From assembly GCA_051201605.1 (NCBI GenBank), contig CP179201.1:868001-932000 (forward strand): 64,000 nucleotides of DNA, written 5' to 3'. Numbering within the stretch: position 1 is the first letter of the stretch; each line of letters begins with the position of its first letter. Positions 50,776-59,787 of this stretch are shown here, piece after piece. The notes under the pieces were generated by a model, which had not been told where the DNA came from, searched no databases, and saw nothing but the letters and a program-made list of their open reading frames with translations. The position numbers and the translations under genes were made by a program. The DNA comes from CABZJG01 sp902512685. GTDB taxonomy: Bacteria; Pseudomonadota; Alphaproteobacteria; Rhodobacterales; Rhodobacteraceae.

Positions 50776-51987
50776 TTACTGTAGCTTGTCTACCAGCATT
50801 TGATAGGCGCCATCTACATCGGTCGCTTCGTTCCAAAGCGCCGTAACAGCATCTTTCACAGCATTGCCAACATCGGCGCTCAGCCCATTCCAATGGGTGA
50901 TCACTGCACTGGACGACATCTGCGATACGGCTTTTGCGGGGCAGCCGCTAAAGTCAGAGGCAGAGGCCGCAGTGGTTGCAGGCAAAGTGCCTTTCGCCTG
51001 CGCCGCAGCAATCTGTGTGGCAGGATCCATAACGGCATTACCAAACAGCGCCTGCGCCGCAATATCACCCGCATCATCAACTTTGATGAATTGGAAGCCA
51101 TCTGCAACGATTGTCATTGTGGCATCCCAAGGCGTTAAACGGCAGGACCAATTTCCACCTTCATCACCAAGATCACCGAAGGCACCTGCTGCCCATGGGC
51201 CCATAAAGAAATAGGCCGACTTACCAGAGGAAACCAAAGCTGCGGTGTCCCCCCAGCTGCGCCCGGCCTTACCTTCATCGGTGTATTGACGCAGGTTTGC
51301 CAGCTCTTCGAGGGCTTGGCGGACTTGGCCGCTGTCAAATACAGCCGCGTCACCCGACATAAGGCCATCATAAAGGGCTGAACCGCCGACCCCTAAAAGA
51401 ACATGATCAAACAGGATACCTTCTTGCCAACTGGCCCCCCCAATTGCGAGCGGGATGTGACCTGCGGCTTGAAGTGTCGCTAGAGATGCGGTGAATTCCG
51501 CCCAGTTGTTTGGCTGCTCAATGCCTGCACCAGCCAGCACTTCGTTATTTGTATAAAGCCAGTTTATCACATCAATAAAGACAGGGGCTGCGACCCATGC
51601 CCCATCGTGTTGGCCCACTGCGGCCATACTCGCGCTCACATTTGCGCCCCAGCCACCGGCCTCGGCCACTGATGTCATATCCTGTAGCAGTCCTGCTTCT
51701 GCAAAATCACGCATGACGCCGCCAAGTGCACTTTGAAGGGCCATAGGGGGATTGCCGCCGATAAAGCGGGTCTTTACTGACGCTATACTCGCTTGTGTTT
51801 CCGGGAATGACGTATCTTTCCATTCTCCACCTAACTGCTCATATTTTTCGCGGAAAATTCGCATTGCTGCAGCTTCGCCTTCGCTGTTCCAATTGTGCGA
51901 GACATCTGTGTCCGCAAACAGCGGCGAAACTGATGTTGAGACAAGCATGATTGTGCATGCTTTTAGTGTGGTTCTGAGATTATGCAT
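50776..51987 (-). CDS. Sugar ABC transporter substrate-binding protein
   Basis: This 403-residue periplasmic protein has a signal peptide (cleavage near PLFADTD, residue 26). The SBP_bac_1 fold is marked by HNWNSEGEAAAMRIFREKYEQ near the mature start, VGQHDGAWVAAPVFIDVINWLYTN in the hinge region and MGPWAAGAFGD. It delivers a sugar to the permease pair downstream. The family includes glucose/mannose-type binders; the actual ligand is not decided. It is the first gene of the transporter operon. Confidence 0.9.
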   Translation of the reverse strand: MHNLRTTLKACTIMLVSTSVSPLFADTDVSHNWNSEGEAAAMRIFREKYEQLGGEWKDTSFPETQASIASVKTRFIGGNPPMALQSALGGVMRDFAEAGLLQDMTSVAEAGGWGANVSASMAAVGQHDGAWVAAPVFIDVINWLYTNNEVLAGAGIEQPNNWAEFTASLATLQAAGHIPLAIGGASWQEGILFDHVLLGVGGSALYDGLMSGDAAVFDSGQVRQALEELANLRQYTDEGKAGRSWGDTAALVSSGKSAYFFMGPWAAGAFGDLGDEGGNWSCRLTPWDATMTIVADGFQFIKVDDAGDIAAQALFGNAVMDPATQIAAAQAKGTLPATTAASASDFSGCPAKAVSQMSSSAVITHWNGLSADVGNAVKDAVTALWNEATDVDGAYQMLVDKLQ

Positions 51988-52070
51988 TTTATCTCCCTTA
52001 TCTGCCGGATCGTGTGTGTTCCATCTGCCTTTCCGGCTAGGGCAGACTGGAAATCTAAAAAATTACCTTC

Positions 52071-53168
52071 CTATTTTTGCTCCTTTCTAGGTGTTTGGAC
52101 CCATTTTCGAATGACGGAAATGGTCTTTGCCATCTCATCATCCGTGCCTATTGAAAGTCTAAATTCATGCGCGGATTCGGATGCAGGCCGGCCAAGTATG
52201 CCGTGCGCTTTCATTGCTGCGTCCAAGGCGGGCACGTCAGTGCTGTGCGGCGAAAAGATGATGAGCACAAAGTTGGCTTGGCTCGGCACAACAGTCAGAC
52301 CCAAGTTGCGCAGCTCTTCAATAAAGGCATCCCGCGTTTTTTGAATGCGCGCGACTATTTCTTTGAGATAGCTTTGGTCAAGCACCGCTGCGGTAGCGGC
52401 ATTTTGTGCTGCGGTATTTGTATTAAACGGGGTTCTTATGCACGCAACCGCATCGATGATGTTATCTGGGGCGGCGGCCCAACCTATGCGCTGGGCTGCC
52501 AGGCCATAGGCCTTTGAAAAGGTGCGTGTGACAACCACCCGCCCATGTGGTGAAAACAGCGCTAACCCACTGTCATAATCAGGTTCGCCAACAAATTCGG
52601 CATAAGCTGCGTCAAGGATAAGGATGACATCTTTGGGCAGCTGAGTTTCAAGATGAAAAAGCTCTGTTTTTCTGGTATAGGTCCCTGTGGGATTATTTGG
52701 GCTGCATAAATAGACGATTTTTGTATCTTCGGTAATGGCGGCAAGGATGGCCTGCACATCTACCCTAAAATCGCGCTCTGGGCATTTTGTGATCTTGGCA
52801 CCGACTGAGGTGGCATAAATTTCAGCCATTTTAAAACTATTTTCACTGATAATCATCTCGTCGCCCGGCGACAGAACGCTGCGGATGACCAGCCCTATGG
52901 CTTCTTCTGAGCCATTTCCTGCAAAAATATTGCTGGTGGAAATGCCGTGGATTTTTGAAATGGCATCTCTTAACGCAAGCTGCGAGCCATCGGGATATCG
53001 GCTAAGGTATGCCTGTGCGTCCACAAAGGCTTGCAATGCCAACGGGCTGGGCGGATAGGGCAGTTCGTTAGAAGAAAGTTTAATAATGTCTTTTTGCCCT
53101 TCGATGGCAGTTTCGCCTTGTTTGTAGGGTTCAAGGGGTGTGGATGTTTTGATGGTTCTGCTGGCCAC
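52071..53168 (-). CDS. HisC-like aminotransferase (second copy)
   Basis: This 365-residue fold-type I PLP enzyme has SSNELPYPPSP, the SPNNPTGTYTR substrate motif and the cofactor lysine in TRTFSKAYGLAAQRIGW. It is close to the HisC family but clearly different from the gene at 32805. Because it lies beside a ThDP enzyme, a nitrilase-type amidase and a CrtI-like oxidase, it may serve an amino acid or amine catabolic route rather than histidine synthesis. That is inference from neighbours. Confidence 0.85.
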   Translation of the reverse strand: MASRTIKTSTPLEPYKQGETAIEGQKDIIKLSSNELPYPPSPLALQAFVDAQAYLSRYPDGSQLALRDAISKIHGISTSNIFAGNGSEEAIGLVIRSVLSPGDEMIISENSFKMAEIYATSVGAKITKCPERDFRVDVQAILAAITEDTKIVYLCSPNNPTGTYTRKTELFHLETQLPKDVILILDAAYAEFVGEPDYDSGLALFSPHGRVVVTRTFSKAYGLAAQRIGWAAAPDNIIDAVACIRTPFNTNTAAQNAATAAVLDQSYLKEIVARIQKTRDAFIEELRNLGLTVVPSQANFVLIIFSPHSTDVPALDAAMKAHGILGRPASESAHEFRLSIGTDDEMAKTISVIRKWVQTPRKEQK

Positions 53169-53254
53169 GTTTTAATCCTCTGCTTTCTGGTGAATACCAA
53201 TTCGGTTTGACAAAAAAAACGTCAGGGCAAGACGGTTTTCAAAAGGGCTGCACA

Positions 53255-54937
53255 TTATGTTAGCCCTCCAGCGTCGGCATTTGGCCCACGCACTGGCGGC
53301 TCTAGAATATATTGCCAGGGGGTCGGTAAATCATGGGCCTGGTGCGCTTCGATGATAGTGGGCCCCTTGCGGGCAAAGGCACGCTCAAGCGCGCCGCGCA
53401 ATTGCGCGGGATTTTCCACATATTCTGCGTCTGCGCCAAAACTTTGCGCAAAGCGAATAAAGTCGGGGTTATGCAGTTCAGAGGCAATAAAGCGTCCGTC
53501 ATACCATTCTTTTTGCTGGCGATAGACATTGCCATAGCGGTTGTCGTTAAAGACCACTGTGACCAGACCAATGCCGTATTCAACGGCAGTGGCGAGTTCA
53601 GTGGCGGTATACAAAAATCCGCCATCCCCGGTCACGCTCACCACGGGCGTGTCAGGGTTTGCCACTTTCACACCAAGAGCTGTTGCAAACCCGTAGCCCA
53701 AAGTGCCCTGAAAGCCGCAATTGATATGACCGCGCGGTCGATGAACCGGAAAGCCAAACCAAGAGGTGAACCCGATTTGGGTAATTTCGTCACAAAAAAT
53801 TCCATTGGCAGGCAGTACATCACGAATAGCGCTGAGATACGCCATCTGCGGGCCGACGTTGCGCCGTATTTCAGCGTTTAGTCCCGCTTTGAGCTTTGCC
53901 AGTTCTTCCCAGCGCGAGGCTGGTGGATGCTTTATTTCGGCGGCAAGCGCGGGCAGCAAAGCTTTCAAGGTGGCTTTTGCATCCCCTTGTAGAAACACTG
54001 CCGGCTTTTCGTACCGTGTTATTTCTTTGGGATCGATATCCAGCCGAATGATTTTTATATTTTGATCCAGCCCCCAATAAAGCTGTGGGTACTTCAACCG
54101 TGTTCCAATGGCAAACACCACATCTGCATCGGCCCAAAGCCTGCGTCCTGCAGGGAAAACCTGTGCATGGTAATCATCGTCATTTACAATGCCGCGGCCG
54201 GACCTAAAGCATGTCACCGGTGCTTCTAATGTGTGGGCCAATTGCGTGATTTCTTCTGCGGCCTCTGTTGCGCCGCCGCCAACATACACCAACGGCCGCT
54301 TTGCCGAAGCCAGTAAAGCAATCGCGGCTTCAATATCTGCATTTGATGCGCAGGGAGCGGGAGGAATATCAGACGATGCGCAGGCGATACCCTCGATTTC
54401 ATGTCCCATGATATCCGGCGACATTTCAAGGTGCACTGGCCCCGGCCGCCCGGTTTGGGCGGCGACCAAAGCGCCATTTACCATGGCTGGGGCATCTTTT
54501 GCCGTCGGAATACGTTTGGCGTGCTTTACAAGGGTTGATAAGGTTGCCAGCTGATCGGGGATTTCATGAAGATACCCCCGCCCGGAACCGATGGCATCAG
54601 ATTGAATTTGCCCTGCTAAGCTCAGCACCGGGCTGTTCACGGCCCAAGCGGTTGAAAGCGCCCCCATTGCATTCATTATGCCTGGGCCCGGGACCACAGA
54701 AAAAACCGCAGGTTTTCCCGTTGAACGCGCGGCCCCAAAGGCCATATAGGCCGCCCCCTGTTCATGCCGCGTGCGCACCAGTTTCAAACCGCCATTGCTG
54801 CGCTGGATAGCATCAAACAGATTGTCCAATTGCCCGCCCGGTAAGCTGTAGATTGTGTCAATGCTGTTGGCTCTAAGAGAGGCAATCAACAAGTCCGCTC
54901 CGGTCATTTGGCTTTGGATATGGCTAAGCGGTTTCAA
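53255..54937 (-). CDS. ThDP-dependent enzyme of the acetolactate synthase family
   Basis: This 560-residue protein has the three ThDP-enzyme domains. The catalytic Glu lies in VRTRHEQGAAYMA (about 56-68), and the ThDP/Mg motif is GDGGFLYTATELATAVEYG continuing to VVFNDNRYGN (about 440-470). It could be a decarboxylase of a 2-keto acid or a carboligase; the low conservation of AHAS regulatory features and the lack of an ilvN partner argue against true acetolactate synthase. It follows the amidase and a small gene in the same direction. Confidence 0.85.
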   Translation of the reverse strand: MKPLSHIQSQMTGADLLIASLRANSIDTIYSLPGGQLDNLFDAIQRSNGGLKLVRTRHEQGAAYMAFGAARSTGKPAVFSVVPGPGIMNAMGALSTAWAVNSPVLSLAGQIQSDAIGSGRGYLHEIPDQLATLSTLVKHAKRIPTAKDAPAMVNGALVAAQTGRPGPVHLEMSPDIMGHEIEGIACASSDIPPAPCASNADIEAAIALLASAKRPLVYVGGGATEAAEEITQLAHTLEAPVTCFRSGRGIVNDDDYHAQVFPAGRRLWADADVVFAIGTRLKYPQLYWGLDQNIKIIRLDIDPKEITRYEKPAVFLQGDAKATLKALLPALAAEIKHPPASRWEELAKLKAGLNAEIRRNVGPQMAYLSAIRDVLPANGIFCDEITQIGFTSWFGFPVHRPRGHINCGFQGTLGYGFATALGVKVANPDTPVVSVTGDGGFLYTATELATAVEYGIGLVTVVFNDNRYGNVYRQQKEWYDGRFIASELHNPDFIRFAQSFGADAEYVENPAQLRGALERAFARKGPTIIEAHQAHDLPTPWQYILEPPVRGPNADAGGLT

Positions 54938-54947
54938 TTTCTTTCTC

Positions 54948-55214
54948 TCACCATGGGTTTGGGGTTGCGTGGTGCTCTGCCTTTTCTTGGGGGGTCTGGG
55001 GGGGCGCGCTTTTTCGGAAAAAGCAGCTTATTGCGTGCCACAGAATACGTGGCCGCATAAACTCGGCAATAATACGTCTTACATCTTGCGGGGCGAGTAT
55101 AGTGCGCGTTTGCAGGGCGTCGGTATCCAGATTGGACAGAACCAAGGCGCCGTCTTGGATCACAATGCGGCCGATCGATATTTCCAGCTCTGCCATAGGC
55201 GTTATAACGCGCAT
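54948..55214 (-). CDS. Small protein of unknown function in the amidase-ThDP operon
   Basis: This 88-residue frame starts three bases after the amidase stop (TAG AGA ATG) and ends 10 bp before the ThDP gene start, so it fills the gap exactly as a translated operon member would. It has a strand-rich N-terminal half (MAELEISIGRIVIQDGALVL) followed by a helical PQDVRRIIAEFM and a basic, Pro-rich tail that may be disordered. No known family comes to mind. A role as a partner of the amidase is possible. Confidence 0.6.
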   Translation of the reverse strand: MRVITPMAELEISIGRIVIQDGALVLSNLDTDALQTRTILAPQDVRRIIAEFMRPRILWHAISCFFRKSAPPQTPQEKAEHHATPNPW

Positions 55215-55217
55215 TCT

Positions 55218-56369
55218 CTAGTCCTTTCTCAACGAGCCAATGTCTTGCGCACGGCTGATGCGTTCTTTTAATAAATCCGAGTGTTTCATTCCGGCTTTGT
55301 CGAACGGCATGACAAATTGGCCGCGCTCGTACATCCGGTCCATTGAGGTATAGGCGCCGGTCATTTTATGGGCCAAATTTCTGGGTGGATTGCCGGACGG
55401 GAACAGGTTTGGCGGGTAGTTGGGCTCTTCGTAAATTTGCCGGAATGCTTCGGTTCTTAAGTCCACCCACATATTGTGGTTTATGCGCGTGCGATGTTCG
55501 CGCAGGGCTTCGATGTCAATAATTGAGGCCAGAACCTGCTCTTCCGGATAGGGGGCATGCCGCATCACCATCCCTGTGTAATCAATCGCAAAAGAATTGC
55601 CGGCACAAAATGCTTTGGGGTAATAACGATAATCTACAGTTCCCCAATTGGACCCCAGAAGATAGGCCATATTGTCATGCGCGCGGGTGCGGCGCGAAAA
55701 CATCCAAAAATCCCAAGGCTGCGATACGCCTTCAACCTCTTGCAGGGCGACAGGGTGGCAAATCACCTCGACGCCGTTAAAGCCAAGAGCCCGGCTGACC
55801 TCGGGTGTTGCGCCGTCATGACAGGTCATGGTGCCCAATTTGCCAATTGGGGTGTCAATGACCGGAAAAAAATCTTTGATATCGCTGCCAAAAATAGCCG
55901 TGTATTCGTCCCACATGTCATGTGGCGCAGTTCCCAATCCAATCGAGGCAGGAACGTGATATTTATGGTATCGAAGCTCGACCCCGTCAGGGCCTAAAAT
56001 AAAGGCGGTGTTAAACCAGCGATCGGGAAACTCTTTTACCTTTTCAACCAACCCGCCACCAGCAATGTACATATTATATTCACGGCATTTGTCGATCAGG
56101 ACTTGAATTTCAGGATCCTCAAAAGAAATGGCCTTTTTCATAAAATCTTCTAGTCCATGCTCCCCTTTGCCCGGGGTGGTGACGCCTTGCAAAAAATACT
56201 CTGGAAAAACAGCAAGGCGTACGGGGACTTCCCAGTAATATCCCACACCAAAATCAATCAAATCCAAGGCCTTTTGCAGATTGCGTTCAATGCCGCTTCG
56301 GTCTGTTGCAACCTCAACATGCGGCTGCATCACCAAGGCGGTGTATTTTTCAATGGGTTTTTGCGTCAT
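55218..56369 (-). CDS. Nitrilase-superfamily amidase
   Basis: This 383-residue carbon-nitrogen hydrolase has the Glu-Lys-Cys triad: Glu in AVFPEYFLQG (about 56), Lys in ELRYHKYHVPAS (about 140) and Cys in GTMTCHDGATPEV (about 189). It resembles aliphatic or formamide-type amidases and has a long C-terminal extension that in relatives contributes to oligomer contacts. It hydrolyses an amide or nitrile of unknown identity. It lies between the CrtI-like oxidase gene (12-bp gap) and the small unknown gene, so one operon is likely. Confidence 0.88.
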   Translation of the reverse strand: MTQKPIEKYTALVMQPHVEVATDRSGIERNLQKALDLIDFGVGYYWEVPVRLAVFPEYFLQGVTTPGKGEHGLEDFMKKAISFEDPEIQVLIDKCREYNMYIAGGGLVEKVKEFPDRWFNTAFILGPDGVELRYHKYHVPASIGLGTAPHDMWDEYTAIFGSDIKDFFPVIDTPIGKLGTMTCHDGATPEVSRALGFNGVEVICHPVALQEVEGVSQPWDFWMFSRRTRAHDNMAYLLGSNWGTVDYRYYPKAFCAGNSFAIDYTGMVMRHAPYPEEQVLASIIDIEALREHRTRINHNMWVDLRTEAFRQIYEEPNYPPNLFPSGNPPRNLAHKMTGAYTSMDRMYERGQFVMPFDKAGMKHSDLLKERISRAQDIGSLRKD

Positions 56370-56381
56370 CTTTTTTGACCT

Positions 56382-57962
56382 CTAACTGAAAGAACGGTGC
56401 GGCATATCAAAATCGCGCAGCATAACATTGGCTGTGATAGTTCCCATTGCGGTGATCCCGCCGCCGGGGTGGCAGCTTGGACCTGTCATATAAAGCTTTG
56501 GAATGGGTGATTTATATTGTGAAAACCCCGGCAATGGGCGCATATACCCCATCTGGCTAAGCAAACGCTCTCCGCCTGTTGTATTGCCCGAAACAAACGC
56601 AGGGTTTGCGGATTCTAGACTTGATCCGGTTTCATAATATGCACCAAGGATGTTGTCCTCGGTCATATTGGTGGTGTGACGGCGCATCACCTTCATCATG
56701 ACTTTGTGGACATATTCTTCGATATAACCCTCCCAGCTTGTGCCATCTGCCAATTGTGATGGCACAAAGGTATCCAAGATCAGCGTGTGCTTGCCTTTCG
56801 GCGCGCGGCCGGGATCCAATTTGGTCCAGCCGGCTGACCAAAGGAACGGGTTCGAGGGCGCCTTGCCCATCATAATTTCACTGTATTGGACGTTGATATC
56901 CTGCATCGTGCCAAAAATGCGGTGGAACGCGCAGTGGTTCATATCGCTTCCGTTTTTGTATTGTGGCAGTTCGTTAAGTGCAAAATGCACACGGGCAATG
57001 GATACCGCCCCATAGGAAAAGGTCTTGCACGCCTTTAGAAATTCAGGGTGCAAATCTTCTGGGTCCATGCAGTCGACGAACGAAACTTTAAGCCCTAATC
57101 CTGTGACAACAGCCTTTTGGGCAGTGATATGTTCGCCGGTTTCCAACTGTACCCCAACGCAGCTGCCATCACCATCGAGCACAAATTTATCTATTGGCGC
57201 ATTAGTTAAAACTTCGCCGCCTTTTGATGTGATGTAATCGGCCATAGAGGTCGGAAGCATCATCGAGCCACCTTTGGGAATCGCCGCGCCATATGTGTGA
57301 ATGCCGGGAATAAGGATATAAAAAGACTGGCCGGTGCATTCGGTATCGGGATATATCTGCGGCGCCATGGCCCAGCCGAGGATCATGGCGCGGATCGCGT
57401 CACTTTCAAAGTTTTGCATGACAAATTGGCGCGAGGAAAGATTAAACTCTTTGAGTTTTAGTAAGCCTTGATAGCTGTCTTGCAGGGCCGAGGGCATGAT
57501 GCCCGGTTTGGTCGGCGGAGAAAACATGCCTTTGATAAAGCCATCTCTAATGTCATGCCATGTATCAAAAATTTCGCGGTACCGTCTGGCGTCGTTACGG
57601 GAGTAGTTGGCGATACTTTCGCAGGTTTTATCGACATCTTTATAGACCACCACGCCCGGCCCCTTAAGATTTGGGTGACCTGTGATATGATCCTGTTCCC
57701 AGAGGTATTCTAGCCCATGCTTTTCCAATTCTGGCAGCAGCACCTGGAAATCTGGATTGGCGTGAATCCATACGTGCGATGAGCCAAACAAATCATGTTT
57801 AAACCCGGGGTTTGTGACTTCTCGGGTGATACATCCGCCACCAATCCAAGGGTTGCGTTCAATGACACAGACTTTTAGGCCGCTCCGCGCCAACCATGCT
57901 CCACACGCAAGGCTATTATGACCACCCCCAGCCAATACAATATCAAAATCGCGATTTGCCAC
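56382..57962 (-). CDS. FAD-dependent oxidoreductase of the phytoene desaturase (CrtI) type
   Basis: This 526-residue flavoprotein has the N-terminal dinucleotide-binding AGGGHNSLACGAWLARSG (about 10-27) and VIERN, and a C-terminal FAD segment (YMTGPSCHPGGGITAMG). It belongs to the large NAD(P)-binding/CrtI-like group that includes many enzymes other than carotenoid desaturases. With an amidase and a ThDP enzyme downstream, it more likely oxidises an amine- or amide-containing metabolite. No carotenoid genes are near. Confidence 0.82.
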   Translation of the reverse strand: MANRDFDIVLAGGGHNSLACGAWLARSGLKVCVIERNPWIGGGCITREVTNPGFKHDLFGSSHVWIHANPDFQVLLPELEKHGLEYLWEQDHITGHPNLKGPGVVVYKDVDKTCESIANYSRNDARRYREIFDTWHDIRDGFIKGMFSPPTKPGIMPSALQDSYQGLLKLKEFNLSSRQFVMQNFESDAIRAMILGWAMAPQIYPDTECTGQSFYILIPGIHTYGAAIPKGGSMMLPTSMADYITSKGGEVLTNAPIDKFVLDGDGSCVGVQLETGEHITAQKAVVTGLGLKVSFVDCMDPEDLHPEFLKACKTFSYGAVSIARVHFALNELPQYKNGSDMNHCAFHRIFGTMQDINVQYSEIMMGKAPSNPFLWSAGWTKLDPGRAPKGKHTLILDTFVPSQLADGTSWEGYIEEYVHKVMMKVMRRHTTNMTEDNILGAYYETGSSLESANPAFVSGNTTGGERLLSQMGYMRPLPGFSQYKSPIPKLYMTGPSCHPGGGITAMGTITANVMLRDFDMPHRSFS

Positions 57963-58263
57963 ATAAACTCCAGATTCGTGAGTAGTAAAAGGATAAGGAA
58001 AATAGCTTTTTGGTCAAACCAAAAAATACTGGCTATTCCAAATATTTCATAAATATCAGATTTAACGGCATAAAATTTTGTAATTATGTCAATAAAAGCA
58101 GATATATTCGGTAAATTATCCCAAATTACAAACAAAATATATATTGGTCCAACCAAAAAAATCTGATGCCAAATGATAAATGCATAGATTGAACTTATCC
58201 AAAGTGAACTTGATATAGTTGGCGCTCTGGCTTCGTCTGTGCCGACCATGTTTTGGAAAGCTG
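57963..58263. other. AT-rich gap between the oxidoreductase and marR genes
   Basis: This gap is about 300 bp. A minus-strand frame (57875..58249) encodes a very hydrophobic peptide, but it has no ribosome site and overlaps the oxidoreductase start in another frame, so I do not call it. The stretch presumably holds the promoter of the oxidoreductase operon. Confidence 0.5.
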
Positions 58264-58734
58264 TCAGGTTTTTTCTAAGCGGTTCAATACTGTTTGCAGC
58301 ATGATTTTAATGCGCGCGGCATCGGTGTCTGCAAGTTCGGATAAAAGCGCGCGTTCATGGTCTTTGGCATCCCCTACCAAGGCTTGAACCAAAGCCATGC
58401 CATCGGGCGTTAATTGCACCCAAACACGGCGCCTGTCATTTCCGTCACTGGTGCGTTTAACTATTCCACGCTTGACCATTTGCGCAATAATCCGTGTCAT
58501 GCGCGACTGTTCCATCAACGACAATTCGGCAAGCTCTGTAATCATCATTTTGTCACTATCATAAAGACATGCAGCAACCCGCCATTCAGGGACGCGCAGT
58601 CCGGCCTTCCTTACTTCGGCATGAAATTGCGCACTGGCTTTTTCACTCGCAGCAGCCAATAAATATAGAAGATAATTATTAACGAATTTGGCTCTATCGC
58701 CATTGCTCTTAGAGCTGTCTGTTTCAAGAATCAT
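58264..58734 (-). CDS. MarR-family transcriptional regulator
   Basis: This product has 156 residues from the ATG at 58734 (MILETDSSK); an upstream in-frame start is less likely because it would extend across the promoter region. The winged helix is ITELAELSLMEQSRMTRIIAQM with the wing VKRTSDGNDRRRVWVQLT (about 63-105). MarR dimers usually repress a divergent operon and release DNA on binding an aromatic ligand. The gene is divergent from the oxygenase operon, and a perfect 16-bp palindrome lies between the two. Confidence 0.9.
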   Translation of the reverse strand: MILETDSSKSNGDRAKFVNNYLLYLLAAASEKASAQFHAEVRKAGLRVPEWRVAACLYDSDKMMITELAELSLMEQSRMTRIIAQMVKRGIVKRTSDGNDRRRVWVQLTPDGMALVQALVGDAKDHERALLSELADTDAARIKIMLQTVLNRLEKT

Positions 58735-58781
58735 ACTCTGAGCGTGCCATATTTTCAGGGGACAAAAAATACATTTTTCAG

Positions 58782-58810
58782 TTGACAAAAAATATATGAA
58801 ATTTCATATT
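58782..58810 (+). promoter_or_regulatory. Promoter of the oxygenase operon
   Basis: TTGACA at 58782-58787 and CATATT at 58805-58810 are separated by 17 bp. The spacer and the -10 box are covered by the palindrome at 58794..58809, so a bound repressor would block RNA polymerase. The GGAG ribosome site and the ATG at 58831 follow closely. Confidence 0.6.
58794..58809. promoter_or_regulatory. Candidate MarR operator (perfect palindrome)
   Basis: ATATGAAATTTCATAT is a perfect 16-bp inverted repeat located between marR and the reductase gene and overlapping the -10 region. Size, symmetry and position match MarR-type operators. Confidence 0.65.
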
Positions 58811-58830
58811 GTTTTTAGGAGTTACACAAA

Positions 58831-59766
58831 ATGGCCCAATTTTTTTTAAAAAATAGGGAAAATATAACAGAGCGCATAGTGGCATTTAATCTGATGCCCA
58901 AAGAGCCAACAATCGCCGAGGCATGGTCTGCGGGCGCGCATGTAGATATTGATCTAGGCCCATTAGGCTGCCGCTCTTACTCGCTTATATCCTGGCCGGG
59001 TGAAAACGCGCCGGGTTACCAAATAGCTGTACAGCGAGAAGATGGAGGGCTTGGCGGCAGTCAGGCAATGCACGGCTTTGAGGCGGGCCAAAGCGTCACA
59101 GTTTCAAGACCCAAAAACAGCTTTGCCCTCATAAATGACATTTTGCCAGTCGCGCTGATCGCAGGCGGAATTGGAATTACACCGATGATCTCGATGGCAA
59201 CAGATCTGCAAAAAGAAGGCCGCTCATTTGTTCTTTACTATCTGGGGCGCGGTGCTGAAAACATCGCTTTTGTTGATAGGCTTCGCGCTGAATTTGGCGA
59301 TGCGCTCAAAGTACATTTGGACGATAGCAACCCGATTGACCTTTCATCAACCATTTGGGCTCTGACCGATCACCGGCTCTATATTTGCGGACCAAAGGGG
59401 ATGATAGAAGCTGTTCGGCTTGCAGCGGCCCACCACAGCATTTCATCCGATCATATACATGTGGAACTTTTCGAGACGCCAGCCTTAAAAAAATCCGAAA
59501 AAACCTTTGAGGTGGAAATAAAATCATCAGGTGAAATTTTCCAAATTCCGACCGATAAAAGTATTCTCGAAGTGCTCGAGGCGGGCGGTGTGGATCTTAT
59601 TTATGACTGCCAGCGCGGAGATTGCGGAATTTGCTGTGTTGATGTGTTGCAAGGCACCCCGGACCACAGGGATGTGGTGCTGAGCCAAACGGAAAAAGAC
59701 TCGGGAAAGGTTATGCAAATCTGCGTCAGCCGGGCGCTTAGCGATCGATTAATTTTAGACATATGA
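58831..59766 (+). CDS. Oxygenase reductase component (VanB/PDR type, FMN and 2Fe-2S)
   Basis: This 311-residue protein has an N-terminal FMN/FNR-like domain (RSYSLISWPGE), an NAD domain (ALIAGGIGITPMISMA and YICGPKGMIEAV) and a C-terminal plant-type ferredoxin with CQRGDCGICCVDVL (Cys spacing x4, x2) and a last Cys in MQICVSRA. This domain order is that of phthalate dioxygenase reductase and VanB. It passes electrons from NAD(P)H to the Rieske oxygenase encoded next. It is the first gene of the operon. Confidence 0.93.
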   Translation: MAQFFLKNRENITERIVAFNLMPKEPTIAEAWSAGAHVDIDLGPLGCRSYSLISWPGENAPGYQIAVQREDGGLGGSQAMHGFEAGQSVTVSRPKNSFALINDILPVALIAGGIGITPMISMATDLQKEGRSFVLYYLGRGAENIAFVDRLRAEFGDALKVHLDDSNPIDLSSTIWALTDHRLYICGPKGMIEAVRLAAAHHSISSDHIHVELFETPALKKSEKTFEVEIKSSGEIFQIPTDKSILEVLEAGGVDLIYDCQRGDCGICCVDVLQGTPDHRDVVLSQTEKDSGKVMQICVSRALSDRLILDI

Positions 59767-59787
59767 TTATAAAAAGGGAAGTTTCAC

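Noticed and set aside
53333..53881. Antisense frames opposite the ThDP enzyme and other GC-richer genes
   Set aside because: These are shadows of real genes with strong motifs on the other strand.
57875..58249. A 124-codon hydrophobic frame between the CrtI-like gene and marR
   Set aside because: It has no ribosome site, overlaps the oxidoreductase start in another frame, and its hydrophobicity follows from AT-rich sequence.
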